A model generated the notes under the pieces. It searched no databases. It saw only the letters and a list, made by a program, of their open reading frames with translations, and was not told the DNA's origin. A program made the position numbers and the translations under genes. Below are positions 1 through 7,860 of a DNA stretch of 20,985 nucleotides, piece after piece (position 1 is the first letter of the stretch; each line of letters begins with the position of its first letter). This stretch comes from JANNGC01 sp043758205. Lineage in GTDB: Bacteria; Verrucomicrobiota; Verrucomicrobiia; Limisphaerales; SIBH01. The stretch covers positions 1 through 20,985 of the forward strand of contig JAYVNY010000107.1 in the NCBI GenBank assembly GCA_043758205.1. Reading direction: 5' to 3'.

Positions 1-402
1 CTTCGCGTGCAAACCGAGTTGCGACCAGGTCAGCACTTCAAAAAATTCCTCGAAGGTCCCGAAGCCGCCGGGCAGTGCGATGAAGCCGTCGCTGAGTTCA
101 GCCATCAAGGCCTTGCGTTCGTGCATCGTTTTCACGATCCGAAGATCAGGCAGGCCACGATGCCCCACTTCTTTCGCGAGCAGTGCCTCCGGGATGACTC
201 CGATGACGTGACCTCCAGCGGACAGCGCCGCGTCCGCCAGCGCGCCCATGAGTCCGATGTTGCCGCCGCCATAGACCAGCGCGAGGCCGCGTTGCGCGAG
301 TTCGCGTCCGAGATTTTGCGCGGCGGCAAGGTGGGCGGGATTGGTTCCACGACTGGAGCCGCAGAAGACGCAGACTTGTCGGAGTCGACAAGGAACGCTC
401 AT
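1..402 (-). CDS. LOG-family (Lonely Guy) nucleotide phosphoribohydrolase-like protein, partial
   Basis: Seen: 134 codons from an ATG at 402; the window edge removes the C-terminus. The N-terminus has the Rossmann start VCVFCGSSRG (about residues 10-19), then LVYGGGNIGLMG (42-53), and the family signature PGGFGTFEE at 111-119 preceded by MHERK (93-97). Known: LOG/TIGR00730 proteins carry PGGxGTxxE plus a conserved Arg/Lys and cleave the N-glycosidic bond of nucleoside 5'-monophosphates (cytokinin riboside monophosphate in plants and some bacteria). In most bacteria the physiological substrate is unknown. It acts in the cytosol, usually as a dimer. It lies downstream of the delta-60 protein on the same strand, with a gap of about 50 bases and no clear Shine-Dalgarno. 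The family is certain from the motif; substrate is not. Confidence 0.92.
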   Translation of the reverse strand, partial: MSVPCRLRQVCVFCGSSRGTNPAHLAAAQNLGRELAQRGLALVYGGGNIGLMGALADAALSAGGHVIGVIPEALLAKEVGHRGLPDLRIVKTMHERKALMAELSDGFIALPGGFGTFEEFFEVLTWSQLGLHAK

Positions 403-453
403 GGTTTTGATCCGTTTGGAGCAAGTGAAAGCACAAAGGGTTTCACATGGAAC

Positions 454-1908
454 TCAATCCTGACGTTGGACGCGGAAAAAGATCGCGGCGCCGCTCACGC
501 GATTCGTGAACCGATGTGTGCAGGCCGAAGCCGTGTTCGTGGAAACACTTTGCCAGGCGGGGAGGGCGGTTGATTGTTGCAGCACGTATGACGCACCTGG
601 CACGGAGAAGAATTCAAGCGCCACGTGGTTTTGACTGAGAATGGCCGGCTGGAACATTTGGATTGCAGGGTCGCCGAACAACCGATGGGGCGCCATACTG
701 CCTCCAAAGGAATCCACGTAATCAGTCACCAACAAGCGCCCGCTGCGGAGCGCCGTGACCGATCTGACGAAGCCAAATCTGTTTTCGGCATCGAATGTTG
801 TGTCCATCGATCCGTCGCGGTGCAACCTGACCACGCCGGATCGGTCGGTTCCATTGAATGAGGTGAAACCACCCGCCACGAGAACCTTGCCGTCCTGTTG
901 CAACGCGAGACTGATATCGGGACGGCCCCCAACCGCGCCGCTGCCCGGACCGAAATCCGTGTCGAGCGAACCGTTGGAGTTCAAGCGTGCCACAGAGTGA
1001 CGCGAAATTCCGTTCACTTGGCTGAATGGCCCTGCGATGAGAATCTTGCCGTCGGGCTGTAAAACGATGGACACCGGCGGAAGCGAATCTCGATCCTCAA
1101 ACCGAGTTTCGAATTGAACGGGTAAAAAATTCGTATCAGAGGAGCCATCAGGCATCAGACGATACAATATGCCCCCGTCCAAAACCAACAGTTTGCCATC
1201 CGCCTGCATCGCCAGCCCCACGACAAAGCCGAAATGGGTGGGTGGAACAAAGGTTGAGTCAAGACTTCCGTCGCCGTTCAATCGCGCGATGCCTCGGGAC
1301 ATTCCCGGGTGAAATGGGTTGTAGTTGCCGCCAATCACCACCCGCCCCTCGCCATCCCAAGCGAGGGCGCGCACCAGGGCGCTGCCGTCGGCCGAGGTGT
1401 AAGTTGAAAAGATGCTGCTGCCATTGCTCTGCGAGATATGGAAATGCCCGTAAAAGAAACCTTCGGTTCCCACGCCGGAGGTGGCCACGGCCAGCAGTCC
1501 GTTGCTTGACACCACAAAAGCCTGAACAGCTCCAACCCGCTCTAAATTGCTGTCATCGAAATTAAATGAAGGGTCGGGACTTCCATCAGCGTGCAAGCGA
1601 ACCACCAGACTGCGCTCGATAGGCTCGGGCAAGCCGCCCACATAAGTTCCATTCAGTGCGACCAGAATCTTTCCACTCGAAAGCTCCACCGTGCTTAAAG
1701 AGGCTCCGATGAAACTGTCCGGCTCAGACGGACGATAGAACGTCGGGTCAGTCGTGCCGGCTGAATCAACACAGTTGCTTGGATAGATTGCCGCGCTGAC
1801 TGGCCCGAGCGAGAAGGCAGTCCAGCAACTGAGCAACCCCAACAGTTTCCAGCGGTGGCCTGCTCGATCCGCAATTCGCAGAAAATCCTGTATGTTGCCG
1901 GAGTTCAT
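454..1908 (-). CDS. Secreted delta-60 repeat (beta-propeller-like) protein
   Basis: Seen: 484 residues. A hydrophobic stretch around residues 22-40 ending VSAA looks like a Sec signal peptide. There are repeated units of the type LQPDGKILIAGPF...NG..R..VARLN.NGSLDT.F, clearest near 180-220, 230-260, 280-320, 333-372 and 380-400, with degenerate units before them. Known: this is the delta-60 repeat (TIGR02608), common in exported proteins of Verrucomicrobia, Myxococcus and Bacteroidetes and probably forming a propeller; no enzymatic role is established. The last 65 or so residues (VPGASYVLQQSTALPAW..., then FTN, then FFRVQRQ) form a separate module that often closes exported proteins in this phylum (recalled, not searched). 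A GGTG seven bases upstream supports the ATG at 1908. It lies 46 bases downstream of argC, but a functional link is unlikely. Confidence 0.87.
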   Translation of the reverse strand: MNSGNIQDFLRIADRAGHRWKLLGLLSCWTAFSLGPVSAAIYPSNCVDSAGTTDPTFYRPSEPDSFIGASLSTVELSSGKILVALNGTYVGGLPEPIERSLVVRLHADGSPDPSFNFDDSNLERVGAVQAFVVSSNGLLAVATSGVGTEGFFYGHFHISQSNGSSIFSTYTSADGSALVRALAWDGEGRVVIGGNYNPFHPGMSRGIARLNGDGSLDSTFVPPTHFGFVVGLAMQADGKLLVLDGGILYRLMPDGSSDTNFLPVQFETRFEDRDSLPPVSIVLQPDGKILIAGPFSQVNGISRHSVARLNSNGSLDTDFGPGSGAVGGRPDISLALQQDGKVLVAGGFTSFNGTDRSGVVRLHRDGSMDTTFDAENRFGFVRSVTALRSGRLLVTDYVDSFGGSMAPHRLFGDPAIQMFQPAILSQNHVALEFFSVPGASYVLQQSTALPAWQSVSTNTASACTHRFTNRVSGAAIFFRVQRQD

Positions 1909-1954
1909 TGCTGAACACCTTAAATCATTCAGATGGCCGGAACAACGCGCCAGT

Positions 1955-3016
1955 CTAGATCAATCCGGCGGTCTCCGGCCAGCCGCACATCACGTTCAGG
2001 CTCTGCACCGCCTGGCCGCTCGCGCCCTTCACGATGTTGTCCTCCGCGCTCATCACGATGAGTCGCCCGGTGCGCGGGTCGAGCCGCCACGCGAACTCGA
2101 TCATGTTCGTGCCCACCACGTTCTTGGTGTCGGGCAAGGACTTGCCTTCGAGCACGCGCACGAACGGTTCGTGCGCATACGCGGCGCGGAAGGCTTCTTC
2201 AATCTGCTTCGCCAGTGCGTTCATCTCATCGGCCGTGGAGAAATGTTTCGCGGGCGCGGTGTAGAGCGTGGTGAGGATGCCGCGGTTCACGGGAATCAAA
2301 TGCGGCGTGAACTGGATCTTGATCGGCTCGCCCGCCGCGAACGACAGCTCCTGCTCGATCTCGGAAAGATGCCGGTGTTTCGGCACGCCGTAGGGCCGCA
2401 CGCTCTCGTTGCACTCCACGAAGAGGTAATCCAATTCCGCCTTGCGCCCCGCGCCACTCACCCCGCTCATCGAGTCGGCGATAATGCCGTCGGGCTTGAT
2501 CAGCTTCGCCCGGAGCAACGGCGCGAGCGGCACGATGATGCTCGTGGGATAGCACCCCGGCGACGCGATGAGCAGCGCGTCCTTAATCTGGTCGCGGTAA
2601 ATTTCCGGCAGGCCATACACCGACTTCGCCAGCAGTTCCGGCGCGGGATGATCGTGCGCGTAAAATTCTTTGTACACCTCCGCACTCTTGAGCCGGAAGT
2701 CCGCGCTCAGGTCAATGACCCGCACGCCGGCGTTGAGCAGCGGCACGGCGAACTCCGCCGCCACGCCATGCGGCAGTGCGAGGAACACCACGTCGCACTG
2801 CGTGGCCAGCTGTGCCGCGTTCGGATCGCTGAAGCGCAGTTCCTTGGCGCGCGCGTGCTGCGAAAATTTCGGGAAGACCTGCGCGATGGTCTGCCCCGCA
2901 TACTGCCGCGAGGTCACGGCCACGAGTTGCGCGTGCGGATGCGTGAGCATCCGATAGACGAGTTCCTCGCCCGAATATCCCGACGCGCCGATAATGCCGA
3001 TTTTTTTAATGCTCAT
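1955..3016 (-). CDS. argC: N-acetyl-gamma-glutamyl-phosphate reductase
   Basis: Reduces N-acetylglutamyl phosphate to the semialdehyde with NADPH, the third step of arginine/ornithine biosynthesis, in the cytosol. Seen: 353 residues, normal for the long-type ArgC. N-terminal NADP-binding segment IGIIGASGYSGEELVYRML; LALPHGVAAEF near 79-89; DLSADFRL at 102-109; active-site segment SPGCYPTSI with the catalytic Cys at 155; and a downstream KHRHLSEIEQEL segment supplying the expected histidine. The start is the ATG at 3016. The roughly 200 bases upstream (3017-3231) hold no convincing gene, only weak promoter-like words. It follows rplM-rpsI on the same strand but is separated from them by a clear terminator, so it is probably transcribed on its own. 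Confidence 0.97.
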   Translation of the reverse strand: MSIKKIGIIGASGYSGEELVYRMLTHPHAQLVAVTSRQYAGQTIAQVFPKFSQHARAKELRFSDPNAAQLATQCDVVFLALPHGVAAEFAVPLLNAGVRVIDLSADFRLKSAEVYKEFYAHDHPAPELLAKSVYGLPEIYRDQIKDALLIASPGCYPTSIIVPLAPLLRAKLIKPDGIIADSMSGVSGAGRKAELDYLFVECNESVRPYGVPKHRHLSEIEQELSFAAGEPIKIQFTPHLIPVNRGILTTLYTAPAKHFSTADEMNALAKQIEEAFRAAYAHEPFVRVLEGKSLPDTKNVVGTNMIEFAWRLDPRTGRLIVMSAEDNIVKGASGQAVQSLNVMCGWPETAGLI

Positions 3017-3231
3017 TGGGTTCTCAACTTTGCTGCGTTTGTTCGTATGGGCTTTTCATGGGCGCGGCAAGTTCGCGCTCGGTTTGATTCTCCGACTGGC
3101 TCAACGCCGCCACCGCACCGGCGATGTCCTCAGGCTTCCGGTTCTGGCTCAACTTGAATTTCGCCTCCTACTGCTCGGTGACGTTTGCGGGCAGATACAG
3201 GGTTCGATGCTTCGTTGAATTCTGTGCGACC

Positions 3232-3266
3232 AAAAGAAAAAACCCCACCGGCTCGCGCCAGCAGGG
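3232..3266 (-). terminator. Rho-independent terminator of rplM-rpsI
   Basis: Read on the minus strand, a 10-bp stem (CCCTGCTGGC / GCCGGTGGGG, including G-T wobbles) closes a GCGA tetraloop and is followed by TTTTTTCTTTT. It starts about 20 bases after the rpsI stop codon. Stem arms are at 3257-3266 and 3243-3252 with the U-tract at 3232-3242. This is the classic intrinsic-terminator layout and separates the ribosomal pair from argC. Confidence 0.88.
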
Positions 3267-3286
3267 ATTGTAAATCGGTTTGCGAA

Positions 3287-3685
3287 TTAACGCTTCGAGA
3301 ACTGGAAGCGGCGGCGCGCACCGGGCTGGCCGTATTTCTTACGCTCGCGCATACGAGAGTCGCGGGTGAGGTAGCCTTCCGCTTTGAGGGCGGGACGGAG
3401 ATTCACGTCCACTTCGAGGAGCGCGCGGGCAATGCCGTGGCGCACCGCGCCAGCCTGTCCTTGGGGACCGCCGCCGATGACGTTCACGGCCACGTCATAC
3501 TTGGTCGTGGTGTCCGTGCGGAGCATCGGGGCGTTGACCACACCGCGCAAAGATTCGGTGGGGAAATAAACTTCAAAGGCACGGCCATTGACCGTGATCT
3601 TGCCCGCGCCAGCGGAGAGGCGGACGCGCGCCACGGCGGTCTTGCGACGTCCGGTGCCGAGAAATTCCTGAGTCTGGGTAGCCAT
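3287..3685 (-). CDS. rpsI: 30S ribosomal protein S9
   Basis: Small-subunit protein whose C-terminal tail reaches the P-site tRNA. Seen: 132 residues, the usual length. GTGRRKTAVARVRL near 10-23, VNVIGGGPQGQAGAVRHGIARAL in the middle, and the diagnostic C-terminus GARRRFQFSKR. It starts at ATG 3685, 12 bases after the rplM stop. The short gap has no clear Shine-Dalgarno, so translation may be coupled to rplM. The rplM-rpsI order is near universal in bacteria. Confidence 0.98.
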   Translation of the reverse strand: MATQTQEFLGTGRRKTAVARVRLSAGAGKITVNGRAFEVYFPTESLRGVVNAPMLRTDTTTKYDVAVNVIGGGPQGQAGAVRHGIARALLEVDVNLRPALKAEGYLTRDSRMRERKKYGQPGARRRFQFSKR

Positions 3686-3697
3686 AGAAAATGTGGA

Positions 3698-4129
3698 TTA
3701 CTTAATCTTGAGGGGAGCGGGCATCTGGGCGGCGTGCGGATGTTCCGGCCCTTTGTAAACTTTCAGCTTGGTGACGAGCTGCTTGCCGAGGCGGTTCTTG
3801 GGAATCATGCCCCAGACCGCCTTGTGGATGATTTCTTCCGGGTTCTTGGCGCGGAGTTGTTGGACAGAGACGTATTTCTCGCCGCCTCGCCAACCGGAGT
3901 AGCTCATGTAGAACTTCTCGGTTTCCTTCTTGCCCGTGACCTTGATCTTCTCGGCATTGATCACGACGACGAAATCGCCGGCGTCCCACATGGGGGTGAA
4001 GATGGGTTTATGTTTGCCGCGCAACAAGTCGGCCGCTTTTTCAGCGAGCTTGCCCAGCACCACGCCGTCGGCGTCAATGATGTGCCACTTGCGCTGCTCC
4101 AAATAGTCTTTCGGCAAATACGTTTTCAT
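3698..4129 (-). CDS. rplM: 50S ribosomal protein L13
   Basis: Early-assembly large-subunit protein. Seen: 143 residues from ATG 4129 (MKTYLPKDYLEQRKWHIIDA), with VLGKLAEKAADLLRGKHKP, GDFVVVINAEKIKVTGKK, and MIPKNRLGKQL near the end. The reading frame stays open upstream to 4408, but the true start is fixed by the conserved N-terminus, by an AGGA about nine bases before ATG 4129, and by a promoter at 4156-4183 that would lie inside any longer version. It forms an operon with rpsI. Confidence 0.98.
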   Translation of the reverse strand: MKTYLPKDYLEQRKWHIIDADGVVLGKLAEKAADLLRGKHKPIFTPMWDAGDFVVVINAEKIKVTGKKETEKFYMSYSGWRGGEKYVSVQQLRAKNPEEIIHKAVWGMIPKNRLGKQLVTKLKVYKGPEHPHAAQMPAPLKIK

Positions 4130-4155
4130 CCAGTTTCCTGATTTAAGGAGCGGGG

Positions 4156-4183
4156 AAAGTATCAAAGCGCATTTTGGAGTCAA
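4156..4183 (-). promoter_or_regulatory. Sigma70-like promoter of rplM-rpsI
   Basis: On the minus strand, TTGACT (4183-4178) is followed after 16 bases by TACTTT (4161-4156). The predicted transcript start lies about 20 bases upstream of the L13 ATG, leaving a short leader with the AGGA ribosome-binding site. Five of six bases match the -35 consensus; the -10 is weaker. The placement makes sense for this operon. Confidence 0.55.
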
Positions 4184-4264
4184 CCATCCATTTAGGCTTT
4201 GGTGGTGTTCGTGAAAAACTTTGCCTGCGCCCATTGAAATTGCGGGCAAATGTTCATCACGCCA

Positions 4265-4322
4265 AGTCCTCGCAGGGCGCAAAGATGAGAAATTTCTCCG
4301 GCCTTTGCGTTCTACGAGGACT
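4265..4322. repeat. Imperfect 20-bp inverted repeat between rplM and the HD-domain gene
   Basis: Arms at 4265-4284 and 4303-4322 are reverse complements with three mismatches, around an 18-base loop. The arm core reads AGTCCTCG...GCGCAAAG. It lies just downstream of the HD-domain gene on the minus strand. It could act as a transcript-end hairpin, but no T-run follows, so it may simply be a dispersed repeat. Confidence 0.6.
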
Positions 4323-4382
4323 CGGCCTGAGGCATTTGCAAATTCCGCCTTGAACCCTGCTGAACCCGGCCCGACACGCTCA

Positions 4383-5309
4383 TCACCGTGCGGCCTGCGT
4401 CGCCGCACTCTTGCGCAGTCGCACGATGTTCACTTCGATGCAGTCGAGGTAGTGGTTCGGCCCGTCGGGAAACGGAACGGCGAGGTAGCGGTGCAACCCG
4501 CCGAAGTCGCTGTTGATTTTCGGCCAGACGTATTTTTCCCAGAAGGCAGGCGTCTTCCGCATCATTTCTTCGGCACTGGAGAACTGGATGGATTTCGTGG
4601 TGTTCGGGCCGTTGAAGCGCGCGGCCTCGGCGAACTCCGCGTAAAGCACCGGCAGCTTCTCCACGTAATCCGGCGCGGCCATCTGCCCGAGCAAATCCGC
4701 CGTGCCAAGCGCGTAGCCCACGACACGCTCCAGCTCGCTGGCGAAGGGAATGGCGCTCAAGACCGCGTTCACGCCCGTGCAACGAATCATGCTTTGCACG
4801 GCGCTGATGTCGCCCGCGCTGTAGCCCTGCGCGGCGTAAAAGTTCGCGGCGAACTCCCCGCTGCGGCGCACGTGCGAGAGCGTGTATTTCGCGCCCGTGC
4901 CTTCCATGTCGTCGGTGCGCTTCAAGTAGCCGGTATCGTGGGCGAGGATGGCGAGCAGGCCGAGTTCAAACATCATCGGCGTGAGCACTGGATTCGTGCC
5001 GGTGAAATGCCGTCCGCGCAACAGCCGCGCCAGGCAGAGCGTGCCTTGCAGCGTGTGTTCGAGATCGTGATAGCGCGCGTCCACCGCCTGATAGCCGGGG
5101 TAATTTCCCGTGAACCAATCTTCCGCCCAGCCGAAGGCGCGCCCGATGAAGGCGTTCTCGGCCTCGGGAAAGACCGCCCCGTAGATGCCCGCGACTTCGC
5201 CCTCCACTGCGGGCAAATCGCGCGTGTCCACCGCTGGAAACATGTCGAAACAATGTGGCATTCGCTCGAAATTGAAATTCTTTTTTGCTCCGGGTGTCCA
5301 GATCAGCAA
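4383..5309 (-). CDS. HD-domain metal-dependent phosphohydrolase/phosphodiesterase-like protein
   Basis: Seen: 308 residues from a TTG at 5309, which has GGAG six bases upstream and an in-frame stop two codons before. An ATG at 5261 (residue 17) is the alternative start. A histidine-rich metal site is visible: YHDLEH at 80-85, AHDTGY at 123-128, a His at 146 and TAD at 203-205. Known: HxxxH plus HD and a downstream D is the pattern of the HD/PDEase superfamily, which hydrolyses phosphate esters or cyclic nucleotides. The YHxxxH form resembles class I cyclic-nucleotide phosphodiesterases. No signal peptide or membrane segment is evident, so it is probably cytosolic. It is divergent from the ABC exporter (44-base gap). 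Substrate unknown. Confidence 0.78.
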   Translation of the reverse strand: MLIWTPGAKKNFNFERMPHCFDMFPAVDTRDLPAVEGEVAGIYGAVFPEAENAFIGRAFGWAEDWFTGNYPGYQAVDARYHDLEHTLQGTLCLARLLRGRHFTGTNPVLTPMMFELGLLAILAHDTGYLKRTDDMEGTGAKYTLSHVRRSGEFAANFYAAQGYSAGDISAVQSMIRCTGVNAVLSAIPFASELERVVGYALGTADLLGQMAAPDYVEKLPVLYAEFAEAARFNGPNTTKSIQFSSAEEMMRKTPAFWEKYVWPKINSDFGGLHRYLAVPFPDGPNHYLDCIEVNIVRLRKSAATQAAR

Positions 5310-5353
5310 AGGTCACTCCAATTGCAGGAATGAAAATCCAACACCCCTGAACG

Positions 5354-7252
5354 ATGGCCCACGCCGCACTTTCTCCACGGCCCGACCCCACAATTGCCGC
5401 ACGCAAACGCGGCAACTGGGAAATTATTCACCGGGTTGCGACATATCTGCGGCCCTACCCGTGGATGGCTGCCGGCACCATTGGCTGCGCGTTGCTCATG
5501 CTGGCGTGCTCGCTGTGCTACCCGAAGCTGACGCAGTTCGTGATTGATGACGTGATCGGCGGGCGGCGTTCCGACCAGTTGACGTGGGCGATGCTGGCCA
5601 TCCTCGGGGCGTTTTTCCTGCGCGAAGTGTTCAACAGTCTGCGAATCCGGCTGAACAACACCTTCGAGCAGAACGTGATCTACGACATGCGCCGCGAGGT
5701 GTATGGGAAACTCCAGCGCCTGCCGGTGAACTATTTCGATCAACGATCCTCGGGCGACCTGATGACGCGGGTGCTGGAAGACGTGAACTCCGTCGAGCGC
5801 CTGCTCATTGACGGCATAGAGCAAGGCACGATTGCCATCCTCCAACTGTTCGGCGTGCTGGCGTTTCTCCTGCACATGAATCCCACGCTCACCGCGTTCG
5901 CGCTGATGCCGATGCCGATTTTGGCGGGCGGCGTGTATTGGTACACGAGCACGGCGCACCGCCGTTACCGCGCGCAGCGCGAAGCCGCCAGTGCCATGAA
6001 CGCGTTGCTCATGGACAACCTCCAGGGCGTGCGACAGATCAAATCATTCGGACGTGAGCAGCATGAGGACGGACGTTTCGCCGAGCGCGCAAACGGCCTG
6101 CGCCAAGGCACGCTGCTCGTCATGCGCGCGTGGGCGAACTATTCGCCCGCGATGGCCTTCGCCGCCACGCTCGGCACGGGACTGGTGCTGTGGTTTGGCG
6201 CGAAAGCGGTCATTGCTGGCGGCATGAAGATTGGTGAACTTAGCGCCTTCCTCTTGTTCCTCGGCATGTTCTACGAACCCATCACCAAGCTGCACGGGCT
6301 GAATCAAATGCTGCAGTCCGCGCGGGCGGCGGGTGAGCGCGTGTTCGACATCCTCGACTTTGAAACAGAGACGAGCAACGTGCGACGGACGCAACGTGCC
6401 CGTGCCCCCGGCGTCCCGCCGGGTGGAGACTCACTGACGATGAAATTAGCATCCTCGGAAATGAACGCCGCGACCCGGCGGGACGCCGGGGGCACTGGCG
6501 AAGTGTCGTTTGAGAACGTCTCCTTCGCCTACTCGCCGGACCGCGTGGTGTTGCGGAACATTTCCCTTCACGCGCGCCCCGGTGAAATGATCGCGCTCGT
6601 CGGCCCGACGGGTGCGGGCAAATCCACGCTCTTGAACTTGCTCCCCGCGTTCTACGAAGCCACCGGCGGACGCATCCTCCTCGACGGCCAGGACACCAGC
6701 ACGCTCACGCTCGATTCGCTGCGTGCGCAAATCAGCGTGGTCAGCCAGGAGCCGTTTTTGTTCAACGGCACTGTGCGGGAGAACATTCTCTACGGCAGAC
6801 TCGACGCGACGGAGGCCGAACTCTTCGCCGCCGCCCGTGCTGCGAATTGCCACGACTTCATCACGCACCTGACCGAGGGCTACGACTCGCGCGTCGGCGA
6901 GCGCGGCGTCAAATTAAGCGTGGGCGAAAAACAGCGCGTGAGCATCGCCCGCGCGCTGCTGAAGAACACACCCATCATCATCCTCGACGAGGCGACGGCC
7001 AGCGTGGACACCGCGACGGAGAAGTTGATTCAGGAAGCGCTGGAACGCTTGATGGCGCATCGCACCAGCTTCGTCATCGCGCATCGGTTGAGCACGATTC
7101 GCCGGGCGGATCAAATCCTCGTCCTGCGCGCCGGGGAAATCATCGAGCGCGGCACACACGAAGAACTGTTCGCATCGAACGGTCTCTACGCGAAGCTGGC
7201 CCGCATCCAGAACACGACCTTCATCGAGGAGAGCTTCGAGAAGCTGGCGTAG
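5354..7252 (+). CDS. ABC exporter, fused membrane and ATPase domains (MsbA-like)
   Basis: Half-transporter that would dimerise in the inner membrane and export a lipid, drug or peptide; the substrate cannot be read. Seen: 632 residues. Six-helix ABC transmembrane domain at about 35-330, with an EQNVIYDMRREVYGKLQRLP coupling region. ATPase domain at about 383-620: Walker A GPTGAGKS (417-424), Q-loop SQEPFLF (464-470), signature LSVGEKQR (521-528), Walker B IIILDEAT (541-548), H-loop AHRLST (576-581). Odd: the linker between the two domains (about 337-382) is some 30 residues longer than usual. Residues 350-381 are encoded by a 94-bp inverted-repeat element (see repeat at 6402). ATG 5354 has no strong Shine-Dalgarno. 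A hairpin cluster follows the stop codon. Confidence 0.93.
   Translation: MAHAALSPRPDPTIAARKRGNWEIIHRVATYLRPYPWMAAGTIGCALLMLACSLCYPKLTQFVIDDVIGGRRSDQLTWAMLAILGAFFLREVFNSLRIRLNNTFEQNVIYDMRREVYGKLQRLPVNYFDQRSSGDLMTRVLEDVNSVERLLIDGIEQGTIAILQLFGVLAFLLHMNPTLTAFALMPMPILAGGVYWYTSTAHRRYRAQREAASAMNALLMDNLQGVRQIKSFGREQHEDGRFAERANGLRQGTLLVMRAWANYSPAMAFAATLGTGLVLWFGAKAVIAGGMKIGELSAFLLFLGMFYEPITKLHGLNQMLQSARAAGERVFDILDFETETSNVRRTQRARAPGVPPGGDSLTMKLASSEMNAATRRDAGGTGEVSFENVSFAYSPDRVVLRNISLHARPGEMIALVGPTGAGKSTLLNLLPAFYEATGGRILLDGQDTSTLTLDSLRAQISVVSQEPFLFNGTVRENILYGRLDATEAELFAAARAANCHDFITHLTEGYDSRVGERGVKLSVGEKQRVSIARALLKNTPIIILDEATASVDTATEKLIQEALERLMAHRTSFVIAHRLSTIRRADQILVLRAGEIIERGTHEELFASNGLYAKLARIQNTTFIEESFEKLA
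6402..6495. repeat. Palindromic element inserted in frame inside the ABC exporter gene
   Basis: Arms at 6402-6424 and 6473-6495 are perfect 23-bp reverse complements (left arm begins GTGCCCCCGGCGTCCCGCC) around a 48-base spacer. The reading frame stays open through the whole element and yields a low-complexity stretch starting APGVPPGG and ending RRDAGG, located exactly in the inter-domain linker where extra residues are tolerated. The inverted repeat is certain; that it is an inserted element is inference from the overlong linker. Confidence 0.85.
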
Positions 7253-7255
7253 CGG

Positions 7256-7353
7256 GGCAGCCGTCTCGGCTGCCATACTCCTGCAAGCGCCCCCGCTTGC
7301 AGTTCGACAGGCGGGGGCGCCTGTCGGACTAGCAACCGGCGAGGGCGCCGGTT
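7256..7353. repeat. Cluster of four consecutive tight hairpins between convergent genes
   Basis: Four separate perfect stem-loops: 7256-7274 (8-bp stem, 3-base loop), 7281-7302 (9-bp stem, loop CCCC), 7305-7326 (9-bp stem, loop GGGG) and 7334-7353 (8-bp stem, loop AGGG). They fill nearly all the space between the ABC exporter stop (7252) and the phosphoesterase stop (7357). Together they could terminate both converging transcripts, but none is followed by a T-run. Their uniform size and GC content suggest a dispersed repeat family. Confidence 0.85.
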
Positions 7354-7356
7354 CCA

Positions 7357-7818
7357 CTACAGCGAGAGGAACCGGTGCGAGATTTTCCCCTGGTGTATTT
7401 CCATCACCGCCACGCTGCGCGGCAGCTCGAATCGTTGCCGTCCCGCGTAGCCGGGATTGAAATACAAAATGCTCCCGACCTGCTGCACGAACGGCTTGTG
7501 CGTGTGGCCAAACATCAGCACGTCCGGCGCATCCTCGCGCAACCGACGCTCAATCCTCGGTGAACCCACGCCCGGCGTGACGATGTGGTGGATGAGAAAT
7601 TTCTTTCCGCCGAGCGTGACCAGTTCCGTCTCGCGCAGCGGCAGGCCTTCATCCGTGTTGCCGGTGACCGCCGTGACCGGCGCAATTTGTTCCAACTCAA
7701 CGATGATGAGCGACCGGCCCACATCACCCGCGTGCAGGATATGATCCACGCCCGCGAACAGTTCCGGAATGCGCGGGTCAAGGTAGTCGTGCGTGTCGGA
7801 GATGAGACCGATTTTCAT
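7357..7818 (-). CDS. YfcE/MJ0936-type metallophosphoesterase
   Basis: Seen: 153 residues, typical for this compact family. The calcineurin-like metal-binding motifs are complete: SDTHD (7-11), HAGDVG (29-34), TGNTDEG (52-58), HH (77-78) and FGHTHKP (103-109). Known: YfcE-type enzymes are Mn-dependent phosphodiesterases active in vitro on artificial bis-phosphodiesters; the natural substrate is unclear. Cytosolic. It follows the DUF6580-like gene by 33 bases on the same strand, possibly as one transcript, though a weak hairpin lies between. It is convergent with the ABC exporter. Confidence 0.93.
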   Translation of the reverse strand: MKIGLISDTHDYLDPRIPELFAGVDHILHAGDVGRSLIIVELEQIAPVTAVTGNTDEGLPLRETELVTLGGKKFLIHHIVTPGVGSPRIERRLREDAPDVLMFGHTHKPFVQQVGSILYFNPGYAGRQRFELPRSVAVMEIHQGKISHRFLSL

Positions 7819-7838
7819 GGGGCGTGGGGCGCGGGAAA

Positions 7839-7860
7839 AAAGCCGGGCGAGTCAGGCTTT
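7839..7860 (-). terminator. Weak candidate terminator after the DUF6580-like gene
   Basis: On the minus strand, AAAGCC pairs with GGCTTT across a 10-base loop and the transcript continues TTT. It overlaps the stop codon of the DUF6580-like gene. The stem is only 6 bp, so it may attenuate rather than end transcription into the phosphoesterase gene. Confidence 0.3.

Noticed and set aside
7..573. 188-codon plus-strand frame at the window start
   Set aside because: It lies opposite the LOG gene and the end of the delta-60 gene and has no recognisable domain.
1892..3157. 421-codon open frame on the plus strand opposite argC
   Set aside because: Shadow of argC, which has all its family motifs on the other strand.
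4130..4408. N-terminal extension of L13
   Set aside because: The L13 start is fixed by homology and a ribosome-binding site; the extension covers the promoter and has no protein-like character.
7256..7353. CRISPR array or attenuator
   Set aside because: The four hairpins are not direct repeats with spacers, there are no cas genes, and no leader peptide is visible.
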